Source: Fidelibacterota bacterium (GTDB taxonomy: Bacteria; Fidelibacterota; UBA2242). From it: DNA of 9,912 bases. The position numbers and the translations under genes are program-made. The stretch spans positions 1 through 9,912 of the forward strand of contig JALOAB010000065.1 of assembly GCA_023229045.1 (NCBI GenBank), written 5' to 3'. Of the stretch, positions 1 to 7,503 are shown one piece after another; position 1 is the first letter of the stretch; each line of letters opens with the position of its first letter. The notes below the pieces were generated by a model that was given only the letters and a program-made list of their open reading frames with translations, searched no databases and had not been told where the DNA came from.

Positions 1-2
1 CC

Positions 3-1166
3 GTAGCTGAAAAACACGACACCCTAACCAGCCGCAGTGGAAAATATACGGTTGTACCGTATAAAACCAGGTTTACTCTCGATATGGTCTATAGCCAGGC
101 TGGCTGGAGTAATCTCTGGGGGCCACAGGGGTCTACGGTTTTCAGCTTCAGCGACATTTTAGGTGATCACCAGCTAACCTTCGGAACCGAGATGTATATC
201 GATCTGGAAAACAGCGATTACTATCTGTCCTATATGTATCTAGCCAAGCGGGCTAACTGGGGATTGGCTGGATTTCACTCAGCCAACTTTTGGCAATATA
301 GCTTTTTTGAACTTTACCGGTTGAGAAACTATGGTGTCGATTTTTCGGTTTCGCGGCCGTCGAGTCATTTTTCCCGAGTTGAGCTCGGTATAGTATCATA
401 TAATGTTGAGCAGAAACAGATTTGGGCGCTTACCGGCGAGACGATCTCAACCAATAAGATTAGCACGCTCCTGCCGCGGATCGGTTTTGTTTTTGATAAT
501 TCACTGTGGGGCTATTTGTCTCCGATTGATGGTTGGCGGGCGCGGTTAGATTTCATTGTCAGCCCGAAATACCAGGCGTCCAGCCTGGGATTCTATAGCA
601 TGCAGGCCGATATTCGCCGTTATTTAAAAATCAATATGGACTATTCTTTCGGGTTGCGCCTTTCGACCGGTTTCAGTAATGGAAAAAATGCTCAGCGCTT
701 CTTCCTGGGCGGCGAAGATAACTGGATCAATTATGACTACCGGAGGGATATTTTTACTAATGACTCCACTTTGGTTCAGAATATCTATTTTTCAGATTTT
801 ATTACTCCCCTACGGGGCGCTTTATATCGCGAGAAGGTCGGCGACCGCTACTTTCTGTTCAATCTGGAATTTCGTTATCCGTTTATTAAATATTTAGCGC
901 TGGGGTGGCCTGTTCCGCTTGTTCTGGGCGGCATTCAGGGAACGACCTTTCTGGATTTTGGCTCAACCTGGTATGGCGACAAGTTCCATCCTTTCCAAAA
1001 CGATCCAATAAATGGGTTTATGATGGACGATATGGTTGCCGGATATGGCTTTGGGACACGCATTTATCTGGGATATTTTGTGTTGAAAATTGATGTGGCC
1101 TGGCGTTTCGATTTTCAGCGAACATATAGTCCGAGATGGTACTTCTCGCTCGGAACGGATTTCTAA
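3..1166 (+). CDS. Omp85/TolB-associated-type outer-membrane beta-barrel protein, 3' part only
   Basis: The reading frame is open from base 3 to the TAA at 1164-1166, giving 387 visible residues; the true start lies left of the window. The first in-frame ATG at 84 is internal to the domain, so it is probably not the start. The visible part looks entirely like a membrane beta-barrel: alternating aromatic and polar strands, an FFLGGEDNW motif (residues about 229-237 of the visible part) that resembles the late-barrel glycine motif of Omp85 (D15/BamA) proteins, a later NLEFRYPF stretch and FLDFGSTWYG, both typical of the last Omp85 strands. It ends in FSLGTDF, a plausible BAM-recognised beta-signal with terminal Phe. 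The SFSDILGDHQLTFGT segment near the start is like barrels that follow TolB/PD40 beta-propeller repeats in uncultivated FCB-type bacteria; the propeller itself is not visible, so that architecture is inference. Location would be the outer membrane. Substrate or role is unknown. Confidence 0.75.
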   Translation, partial: VAEKHDTLTSRSGKYTVVPYKTRFTLDMVYSQAGWSNLWGPQGSTVFSFSDILGDHQLTFGTEMYIDLENSDYYLSYMYLAKRANWGLAGFHSANFWQYSFFELYRLRNYGVDFSVSRPSSHFSRVELGIVSYNVEQKQIWALTGETISTNKISTLLPRIGFVFDNSLWGYLSPIDGWRARLDFIVSPKYQASSLGFYSMQADIRRYLKINMDYSFGLRLSTGFSNGKNAQRFFLGGEDNWINYDYRRDIFTNDSTLVQNIYFSDFITPLRGALYREKVGDRYFLFNLEFRYPFIKYLALGWPVPLVLGGIQGTTFLDFGSTWYGDKFHPFQNDPINGFMMDDMVAGYGFGTRIYLGYFVLKIDVAWRFDFQRTYSPRWYFSLGTDF

Positions 1167-1255
1167 GCCAAACGGACATTTTACGTTTAAAAGTATTTGT
1201 TCTTAATCCCCGCGCTGATTAGTTTTGCGAGTTATCAAAATTAAAATTTATTGAG
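1167..1255. other. 89-base intergenic spacer, likely transcription-unit boundary
   Basis: This is the longest non-coding gap in the window and is A/T-rich towards its right end. It separates the barrel gene from the tight block that starts with the transporter, so a promoter for that block would be expected here. I could not identify convincing -35/-10 boxes. A weak imperfect hairpin (arms 1203-1208 and 1217-1222, mostly A-T pairs) followed by TTTT at 1223-1226 is present but is too weak to call a terminator. Confidence 0.4.
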
Positions 1256-2167
1256 ATGAAATATTTTAAGTTTGCCATTGTTTGTATTATCTGGAGCACG
1301 ACCTGGGCGATGATCAAGATTGGTATTGATCAAACCCCGCCGATGGTTGGTCTGGCGTTGCGTTTCGGTATTGCCGCCCTGGTGTTAGGCGGAATGATTT
1401 TGTGGAAAAGACGGTCAATATTGTTTAACCGCGCTTCAATCAGGAATTACCTGATCGTTGGATTATTGACTATGGCGCTTGGTTATTTCTGTACCTATTG
1501 GGGTGAAAAATTTATATCGAGCGGCTTGACGTCGATTTTATGGGCGTCCTTGCCAATTGCGGTTGGTGTTTTTGCCCATTTTTCTATTCCGAGCGAACGC
1601 ATCGGTAAATTGCAAATTTTGGCTATAGCAATCGCCCTGGTAGGCGTCACCGCCATTCTTTCTGATAGGCAATTAATATTTAGTATGAGCTTGCTTTGGG
1701 GTTCATTTATAGTATTGGTAGGAGTAGGCGTTGCGGCCTGGCCAAACGTTTACCTGAAGACGAACCATCAATCATACGATTCATTAACCCTGACGGCTAT
1801 GGCTATGGCGATCGCCGCCGTGGTTCATCTTGTTGGCGCAACACTTTTGGGAGAATGGTCGAAGATGGTTTGGAATTTTAAAAACATCGGCTCGGCGGTC
1901 TATCTCGGATTATTCGGATCGGCGCTGGCTTTTTATTTATATTATGATTTGTTAAAAACGATCAACGTAATAAAGCTCTCAATGATAACCTTTATCACTC
2001 CAATTTTTGCGACATTGCTGGGGGCTCTCTGCCTGAGTGAAATTGTAACCTGGCGCGAGGTTGGCGGAATGTTTCTGATTTTTGCCGGTTTATTGTTATA
2101 TGATGGGCCGAAATGGCTTGGATTTATAAGAAAAAGCATAACTGTGAATAATCCTGATGGCCGATAA
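1256..2167 (+). CDS. EamA/DMT-superfamily transporter (10 TM)
   Basis: The 303-residue product has about ten hydrophobic helices (roughly residues 5-22, 30-50, 64-82, 88-108, 118-134, 145-165, 179-199, 213-231, 240-259 and 267-284) arranged as two EamA repeats, the usual size and plan of drug/metabolite transporter family inner-membrane proteins. The IIWSTTWAMIK segment with a following RFGIAALVLG matches the start of an EamA repeat, and the second repeat ends with an acidic LSEIVTWREVGG loop before the last helix, also typical. The ATG at 1256 has no clear Shine-Dalgarno sequence. Its last 11 bases overlap the radA start, so the two are probably translated from one message. Members export or import amino acids, nucleobases, sugars or other small metabolites; the substrate cannot be read from the sequence. 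The gene opens the long block after the 89-base spacer. Confidence 0.88.
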   Translation: MKYFKFAIVCIIWSTTWAMIKIGIDQTPPMVGLALRFGIAALVLGGMILWKRRSILFNRASIRNYLIVGLLTMALGYFCTYWGEKFISSGLTSILWASLPIAVGVFAHFSIPSERIGKLQILAIAIALVGVTAILSDRQLIFSMSLLWGSFIVLVGVGVAAWPNVYLKTNHQSYDSLTLTAMAMAIAAVVHLVGATLLGEWSKMVWNFKNIGSAVYLGLFGSALAFYLYYDLLKTINVIKLSMITFITPIFATLLGALCLSEIVTWREVGGMFLIFAGLLLYDGPKWLGFIRKSITVNNPDGR

Positions 2168-3509
2168 AAGCAAAAACGTTTTTGTCTGCAAGGAGTGTGG
2201 CGCGGTTCAACCGAAATGGCTGGGAAAATGTCCGGATTGCGGCGCCTGGAATTCCTTCCTTGCTGAAACAGTCCGGAAAAAAGCCAAAACTTCCGATGCG
2301 CTTGCCATACGCCGCAATCTGGTGCCGCTTAATCAGGCGCACTCCGCATCGAGCGAGCGGCTGATAACCGGTATTTCCGAATTCGACCGGGTTTTAGGAG
2401 GTGGCTTTGTAAGCGGTTCGGTGGTCCTGATCGGTGGCGAACCCGGAATTGGAAAATCAACCCTCATCATGCAGGTTTTGACAAAATTAAAGGGCGACAA
2501 CCTGCTCTATTTTTCCGGTGAAGAATCCGAAGAACAGCTGGCTTTGCGTGCCCGTCGTTTGGGAATTGAAGATAAGCGCATTTATGTCGCCTGCGAGAAT
2601 AATCTTGAGAATATTCTTTATCAAATGGAGGCCCAGCGACCGACGGCGGTCGTGATCGATTCAATCCAAACCGTTTTTTCGGATCAGTTTGAAAATGTAC
2701 CCGGTAGTGTCACCCAGGTGCGGGAATGCGCCGGCAAACTCCTGCGTCTTTCCAAGGAACTTAACCTGACAACGGTTTTCGTCGGTCACATTACCAAGGA
2801 CGGCATGATTGCCGGCCCCAAAGTTCTGGAGCATCTCGTTGATACGGTGCTTTATCTGGAGGGTGGCAAGAGTAATTTTTATCGTACCCTGAGAGCTGTC
2901 AAGAATCGGTTCGGATCGACTAATGAGGTTGGCATCTTCGAGATGAAGGACCGCGGTCTGATTCCAGTCGAAAATCCAGCCGGTTTCTTTCTGTCTGAAC
3001 GCCGGCAACATGTTGCCGGTTCAGCCGTAACGGTCAGCATGGAGGGCACCCGCCCGTTTTTAATTGAAGCTCAGGCTCTGGTTACCCAAACCTCATACGG
3101 TACACCGCAACGCTCCGCTAACGGCATTGATTATCGGCGTTTTGTTATGTTGATTGCCGTGCTGGAAAAGCGCACCGGCCTACCCTTGCGAACCCAGGAT
3201 GTTTTCGTAAATCTGGCGGGCGGATTCAGGATCGACGAAACGGCTATTGATCTGGGCATAACCGCCGCGGTCGCCTCCAGCTGCAAAGACGTCCCACTCG
3301 AGCCTACCGCTACTTTTATTGGCGAAGTCGGGCTGGTCGGGGAAGTTCGCGGCGTTCCATTTCTTGAAAACCGTATCCGTGAAGCTCTTAAGTTTGGATA
3401 TACAACCGTATATATACCTAAATCCGGGATGAAGGTTCTTGACAAAGAATTAAAATCCAAAGTCACCGGCATCGATTCCTTAAGCCAGCTCTTTGGGCAT
3501 ATATTTTAA
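2157..3509 (+). CDS. radA: DNA repair protein RadA (Sms)
   Basis: RadA is a RecA-like ATPase/helicase that drives branch migration during homologous recombination and helps process recombination intermediates in the cytoplasm. The 450-residue product has the full family layout. An N-terminal C4 zinc finger is present (C11, C14, C25, C28, spacing CX2CX10CX2C). The RecA core has Walker A GGEPGIGKST at 93-102 and a Walker B strand ending at D168 (AVVIDSIQT). The RadA-specific KNRFG motif is at 249-253. The C-terminal Lon-protease-like domain contains NLAGGFRIDETAIDLG (352-367) and, as in other RadA proteins, no GPSAG-type catalytic serine motif, so no proteolysis is expected. Length matches the family (about 450). 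The ATG at 2157 lies inside the end of the transporter gene and places the zinc finger at the usual distance from the N-terminus. No Shine-Dalgarno sequence is visible, so translational coupling is likely. Confidence 0.97.
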   Translation: MADKSKNVFVCKECGAVQPKWLGKCPDCGAWNSFLAETVRKKAKTSDALAIRRNLVPLNQAHSASSERLITGISEFDRVLGGGFVSGSVVLIGGEPGIGKSTLIMQVLTKLKGDNLLYFSGEESEEQLALRARRLGIEDKRIYVACENNLENILYQMEAQRPTAVVIDSIQTVFSDQFENVPGSVTQVRECAGKLLRLSKELNLTTVFVGHITKDGMIAGPKVLEHLVDTVLYLEGGKSNFYRTLRAVKNRFGSTNEVGIFEMKDRGLIPVENPAGFFLSERRQHVAGSAVTVSMEGTRPFLIEAQALVTQTSYGTPQRSANGIDYRRFVMLIAVLEKRTGLPLRTQDVFVNLAGGFRIDETAIDLGITAAVASSCKDVPLEPTATFIGEVGLVGEVRGVPFLENRIREALKFGYTTVYIPKSGMKVLDKELKSKVTGIDSLSQLFGHIF

Positions 3510-3524
3510 TTTTCTATCTCTCCT

Positions 3525-4766
3525 ATGTCACAAACTCGCGACAATAAAAATAATCCTGCCCTTACCTTTGAAATTAAGGCTCCCGAAGATAAAACTAACG
3601 CCCGAGCCGGTATGTTTATAACTGATCATGGCAAAGTCGAAACTCCGGCTTTCATGCCAGTTGGCACTCATGGTGTAGTAAAGACCCTAACGCCGGCCGA
3701 ATTGAAAGATTGCCGCGCCCAAATTATTCTCGGTAATACCTATCACCTCTATTTGCGTCCCGGTCTGGACGTGATTCAGGCGGCCGGCGGTCTGCATTGT
3801 TTCAATGCCTGGGACGGACCGATTTTGACCGACAGTGGCGGTTTCCAGGTCTTCAGCCTGGCGCACCTCGGCAAGCTGACCGAAGACGAGATCGTGTTTC
3901 GTTCACATATTGATGGTTCGGAGCATCGTCTCTCGCCGGCAATTTCTATGGAAATTCAGCGCGTACTCGGTGCCGATATCGTCATGGCTTTTGACGAATG
4001 TACGCCCTATCCGTGCGATTATGAATATGCCCGCAAAGCTCTGGAGCGCACCCATCGCTGGGAACGCCTCTCGCGGGAACATTTTCTCAAACTAAAGGCG
4101 CTTTACGGGCACCGCCAGTATCAGTTCGGAATCGTTCAGGGGTCGGTCTATCCGGATCTGCGGGAAGAAAGCGTCGAGGCTTTGGCAGAGATGGACTTTG
4201 ACGGATATGCAATCGGCGGACTGGCCGTTGGTGAACCCAAAGAGCAGATGTTTGAAATCCTGTCGCGGATCGCTCCCCAGTTACCCCAAAATAAACCGCA
4301 TTACCTGATGGGAGTCGGCAAACCGGAAGACATCGTGCGGGCGATTGGTCACGGAATCGATATGTTCGATTGTGTTTTGCCATCGCGCAATGCCCGTAAC
4401 GGCACCCTATACACCTGGAAGGGACGCATTATTCTGAAACAAAGCCAGCACCGGATGGACTTTACTCCGCCGGACGAAAACTGCACCTGCTATACCTGTC
4501 GCAATTTTTCTCGCGCCTACCTGCGCCACCTGTTTATGAATGGCGAAATGACCGGCTTACGCCTGAACACAATTCATAATATTCATTTTTTTCTCGAATT
4601 GGTTAGTCGCGCCCGCCAGGCAATTCTGGCCGGCGAATATGCAAAATGGCAGGCGGAATTTTTTAGCAATTATCCGATAGAAGCCGATCATTCGGACGAA
4701 AATCAATTACGTCGCGCAGAGCGCCGTCGGAAACATCTTGAGGAAAATGACGTAAATAGTGCGTAA
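3525..4766 (+). CDS. tgt: Queuine/preQ1 tRNA-guanine transglycosylase
   Basis: Tgt exchanges the wobble guanine at position 34 of GUN-anticodon tRNAs (Asp, Asn, His, Tyr) for preQ1, the key insertion step of queuosine synthesis. All catalytic parts are present: D103 in LTDSGG (general base, equal to Zymomonas mobilis D102), nucleophile D282 in DMFDCVLPSR (Z. mobilis D280), and the zinc site C320, C322, C325, H351. C159 (DECTPYP) and V235 (GGLAVGE) match the bacterial residues associated with preQ1 rather than queuine. At 413 residues it is longer than the usual 370-385. The excess is an N-terminal extension before the conserved FEI strand and a charged tail of about 30 residues after the last helix. 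The start at 3525 follows radA by 15 bases, a pyrimidine-rich gap with no Shine-Dalgarno sequence. No preQ1 synthesis genes (queC/D/E/F) lie in the window. Confidence 0.97.
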   Translation: MSQTRDNKNNPALTFEIKAPEDKTNARAGMFITDHGKVETPAFMPVGTHGVVKTLTPAELKDCRAQIILGNTYHLYLRPGLDVIQAAGGLHCFNAWDGPILTDSGGFQVFSLAHLGKLTEDEIVFRSHIDGSEHRLSPAISMEIQRVLGADIVMAFDECTPYPCDYEYARKALERTHRWERLSREHFLKLKALYGHRQYQFGIVQGSVYPDLREESVEALAEMDFDGYAIGGLAVGEPKEQMFEILSRIAPQLPQNKPHYLMGVGKPEDIVRAIGHGIDMFDCVLPSRNARNGTLYTWKGRIILKQSQHRMDFTPPDENCTCYTCRNFSRAYLRHLFMNGEMTGLRLNTIHNIHFFLELVSRARQAILAGEYAKWQAEFFSNYPIEADHSDENQLRRAERRRKHLEENDVNSA

Positions 4767-4818
4767 CTTATGTCGCGTTCATTGGAAAAATAAATTTCAG
4801 GAATCATCCATAATATAA

Positions 4819-5910
4819 ATGAATATAAATATCTCTTACCCTCCATCTAATCTATCAAGGCTTTCAAATGCAGAGATCGACCGGCGCATCAAGAAAATTC
4901 GCGATTGGTTCGGTCGGCGCCTGTTAATTCTAGTCCATCATTATCAGCAAGACCAGATTGTTCGGCAGGCGGATGCGATCGGCGACTCTTTCGCCCTGTC
5001 GCGCCGGGCGGCCGAGACCGATGCGGAATTCATCGTCTTTTGCGGGGTGCATTTTATGGCGGAAACCGCCGACTTGCTGACCACCGCCCAGCAGAAAGTA
5101 TTCCTGCCGAATATCGACGCCGGGTGCTCGCTGGCCGATATGGCTGACATCGGCGCGGTCACGTATGCCTGGCAAAAAATTCAGGAGATTACCAGGGACA
5201 ACCCGATTCCTGTGACCTATATAAATTCACACCTCGATCTGAAAGCCTTTTGCGGTCAAAACGGTGGAATCGTCTGTACCTCGTCCAGCGCCCAAGCCGC
5301 ACTGGAATGGGCCTGGGAGCAAAAGTCGAAAGTATTCTTTTTCCCGGATCAACATCTTGGTCGTAATGTCGCCACAAAAATGGGAATTGCGCCGGAAGAA
5401 ATAATCATGTATGATCCGAAACGACCGGTGGACGCTGAATTTATGCGGCAGATAAAGAATGCGCGCTTAATTCTATGGAATGGATTCTGCTGTGTGCATC
5501 AGGCTTTCTTCATGAGCGATATTGAACGCTTAAGGAAGTCAATTCCGGGCATTAAAATTATTGTGCACCCGGAATGTCCCGCCGAAGTCGCCCGCAATGC
5601 CGATTTTATGGGAAGTACTGAATATATAATCAGGACTGTCAGCGCCGGCGAACCCGGTAGCGCCTGGGGAGTCGGCACAGAAAGGAATTTGGTTTACCGA
5701 CTGGCTAAACAATTTCCCGACCGGCAAGTTATTCTATTAAACGAAAAAGCCAGTATGTGTCGCACGATGGCCATGATAACGCCGATCCATTTACTGTATC
5801 AACTGGAATGCCTTAGCGCCGGAAATCTGGTTAATCAGGTGATGGTACCCGAAAATCTCCGGGCAGACGCTCTGATCGCTGTCCAAAAAATGCTGGATTT
5901 ACCAAAATGA
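4819..5910 (+). CDS. nadA: Quinolinate synthase NadA (long form)
   Basis: NadA condenses iminoaspartate from NadB with dihydroxyacetone phosphate to form quinolinate, the precursor of NAD, using an oxygen-sensitive [4Fe-4S] cluster in the cytoplasm. The 363-residue product carries the three cluster cysteines in their expected contexts: C103 (DAGCSLADM), C224 (GFCCVH, family pattern G-x-C-x-V-H) and C314 (ASMCRTM). Other conserved blocks are HHYQ (40-43), ADAIGDSFALS (51-61), FCGVHFMAETA (74-84), VCTSSSA (152-158), PDQHLGRN (176-183), HPEC (250-253) and GTERNLVYRL (286-295). The GQNGG insertion before VCTSS fits the long NadA form. C225 directly follows the cluster cysteine and is not expected to be a ligand. 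A 52-base gap separates it from tgt; AGGA at 4799-4802 is about 16 bases from the ATG, too far for a normal Shine-Dalgarno. The gene overlaps nadB by 4 bases. Confidence 0.97.
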   Translation: MNINISYPPSNLSRLSNAEIDRRIKKIRDWFGRRLLILVHHYQQDQIVRQADAIGDSFALSRRAAETDAEFIVFCGVHFMAETADLLTTAQQKVFLPNIDAGCSLADMADIGAVTYAWQKIQEITRDNPIPVTYINSHLDLKAFCGQNGGIVCTSSSAQAALEWAWEQKSKVFFFPDQHLGRNVATKMGIAPEEIIMYDPKRPVDAEFMRQIKNARLILWNGFCCVHQAFFMSDIERLRKSIPGIKIIVHPECPAEVARNADFMGSTEYIIRTVSAGEPGSAWGVGTERNLVYRLAKQFPDRQVILLNEKASMCRTMAMITPIHLLYQLECLSAGNLVNQVMVPENLRADALIAVQKMLDLPK

Positions 5911-7475
5911 AGTCTGCCGAACCATTTAGCGAAACCGATGTATTGGTAATTGGCAGTGGCCTGGCGGGCTGTGCGGCGTCCTACGCGGCCGCGCAGATGG
6001 GCTTGCAAGTCATTCTGCTGAGCATTAATAAAGACTCCAATCTTTCCTCTTCTTACCAGGCTCAGGGCGGCATAATCTATCGTAATCCGCAGGACACTTA
6101 TAAGGATTTTCTGGATGATTTTCAGCGCACCGGCGCCGATCTGGTAAACGAAAAAATGGTAAAAACCGTTTATGAAAATGGTCCGCGTCTTATTGATGAA
6201 ATTTTAATTAATGACCTGAAGGTGCCGTTTGACCGAACCGAGACCGGTGAAATTGCCCTGACTCGTGAGGGTTCGCATATCCGGGAGCGGATTGCTTTCG
6301 TAAAGGATTATACCGGCAGGGCGATCCTGGAACGTTTTTATGATAGACTGAAACAGGTTTCCAATATCGAAATCCTGCCCAACACGACCTGTGTTGATTT
6401 GATAACTTTAGCGCACCACTCTCTGGATTCTTTGCATATATACGAACCGAGTACCTGTGCGGGGGCTTACGTGTATTTCCAGGACAGTGATGAAACGCAT
6501 CCGATTTTAGCTAAAATGACTATATTAGCGTCCGGCGGTCTGGGTCGGCTTTATTTGCATACATCGAATCCGCATCATGCCCGCGGTGACGGTTATGCCA
6601 TGGCGTATCGGGCGGGCGCTCGCCTGATGAACATGGAATATATCCAGTTTCACCCTACGACCCTCTTTTCAACAGACGACGAACGCTTTCTGATCAGCGA
6701 AGCGGTGCGCGGCGAGGGCGGTATCCTGCGGAACAAGTATGGCGAAGATTTCATGCCGCTTTATCACCCGCTCGGCTCTCTGGCGCCGCGCGATATAGTA
6801 GCGCGCAGTATTATGCAGGAAATCAGTCGCACCGGCACGCCTTTTGTCTATCTCGATATTACGCATAAGAGCACCACATGGCTAAAACAGCGCTTTCCGC
6901 AGATTTATGAAAAATGTTTGGCGGTTAAAGTCGATATGGCGACTGAAGGAATTCCGGTCGTACCGGCCGCGCATTACGAATGCGGCGGTGTGGCGGTCGA
7001 TGGTCTGGGAAATACTACTATAAGGCGACTGAAAGCAGTCGGCGAAGTGGCCTGTACCGGATTACATGGCGCCAATCGTCTGGCTAGTAGTTCTCTGCTC
7101 GAATGTTTGGTTTTCGGAACACTGACCGGACGCGACTGCCTTGAACGCATACGCCAGGATGAAATTATTATGCCGGCAGTGGCGCTCTGGAAAGAGGAAA
7201 CCGAACCTCTCGATCCCGATTTATTTCAGCAGGATCGCTTGACGATCAAGCATACTATGTGGAATTATGTTGGGATCGTCCGCACCGCCCGGAAACTGGA
7301 GCGTGCGGGTGGAATTTTATGGCGTTTACAAAGAGATGTGGAAAAATTTTATGCGCATAGCCAACTGAATGACGAAACGATCGGTTTACGCAACGCGGCT
7401 ACAACATCTATGCTGATTTTACACGCGGCGCGCCTGAATAAAACCAGTCGCGGTTGCCATTACCGAATAGATTGA
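5907..7475 (+). CDS. nadB: L-aspartate oxidase NadB
   Basis: NadB is a cytoplasmic FAD enzyme that oxidises L-aspartate to iminoaspartate, passing the product to NadA. The N-terminal Rossmann motif GSGLAG is at residues 16-21 and the flavin-contacting SSSYQAQGGI block at 47-56. The active-site residues known from E. coli NadB align with a constant offset: H249 (QFHPT; H244), R295 (PRDIVAR; R290), H356 (PAAHYECGG; H351) and R391 (HGANRLASSS; R386), with E121 in the TREGSH motif at the same position as E. coli E121. The helical C-terminal domain ends in SRGCHYRID, stopping right after the conserved SRGxHxR motif, so at 522 residues it is slightly shorter than E. coli (540). The segment after E121 departs from the usual GGHSxRRILH pattern. 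It belongs to the succinate dehydrogenase/fumarate reductase flavoprotein family, but its pairing with nadA by an ATGA overlap makes NadB clear. The start codon is the ATG in that overlap. Confidence 0.97.
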   Translation: MKSAEPFSETDVLVIGSGLAGCAASYAAAQMGLQVILLSINKDSNLSSSYQAQGGIIYRNPQDTYKDFLDDFQRTGADLVNEKMVKTVYENGPRLIDEILINDLKVPFDRTETGEIALTREGSHIRERIAFVKDYTGRAILERFYDRLKQVSNIEILPNTTCVDLITLAHHSLDSLHIYEPSTCAGAYVYFQDSDETHPILAKMTILASGGLGRLYLHTSNPHHARGDGYAMAYRAGARLMNMEYIQFHPTTLFSTDDERFLISEAVRGEGGILRNKYGEDFMPLYHPLGSLAPRDIVARSIMQEISRTGTPFVYLDITHKSTTWLKQRFPQIYEKCLAVKVDMATEGIPVVPAAHYECGGVAVDGLGNTTIRRLKAVGEVACTGLHGANRLASSSLLECLVFGTLTGRDCLERIRQDEIIMPAVALWKEETEPLDPDLFQQDRLTIKHTMWNYVGIVRTARKLERAGGILWRLQRDVEKFYAHSQLNDETIGLRNAATTSMLILHAARLNKTSRGCHYRID

Positions 7476-7494
7476 TTAAAATTGTAACAAAAAT

Positions 7495-7499
7495 GGAGG
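7495..7499 (+). promoter_or_regulatory. Strong Shine-Dalgarno site of yajC
   Basis: GGAGG lies 4 bases before the ATG at 7504 and only 1 base before the in-frame TTG at 7501, so it supports ATG 7504 as the start. It is the only close match to the anti-Shine-Dalgarno sequence found before any start codon in this window. Confidence 0.75.
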
Positions 7500-7503
7500 T
7501 TTG

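Noticed and set aside
1203..1226. Possible terminator: 6-base arms with an 8-base loop followed by TTTT
   Set aside because: The stem has one G-C pair, four A-T pairs and one G-T pair, and the T-run is only four long, so it is too weak to call.
1225..1252. Possible promoter (TTGCGA with an A/T-rich box downstream) before the transporter
   Set aside because: No -10-like box sits at 16-18 bases with a good match; the region is A/T-rich enough to give such matches by chance.
2661..3472. Antisense open frames opposite radA (116 and 113 codons)
   Set aside because: Both are shadows of the conserved radA coding frame with no start signal or family motif.
3510..3524. preQ1 riboswitch before tgt
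   Set aside because: The gap is 15 bases and lacks the stem-loop and A-rich tail needed for a preQ1 aptamer.
4087..4383. Antisense open frame opposite tgt (98 codons)
   Set aside because: It lies fully within a clear gene, is rich in Arg and Pro as expected from an antisense shadow, and has no recognisable motif.
4767..4818. Terminator or NAD-related regulatory site between tgt and nadA
   Set aside because: No stable hairpin plus T-run and no clear inverted repeat for a repressor; only weak A/T-rich symmetry is visible.
7440..7475. Frameshift or truncation at the 3' end of nadB
   Set aside because: The protein reaches the conserved SRGxHxR end motif before its stop, so a short C-terminus is natural.
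7501..7503. TTG at 7501 as the start of yajC
   Set aside because: It is only 1 base from GGAGG; the ATG at 7504 has usable spacing.
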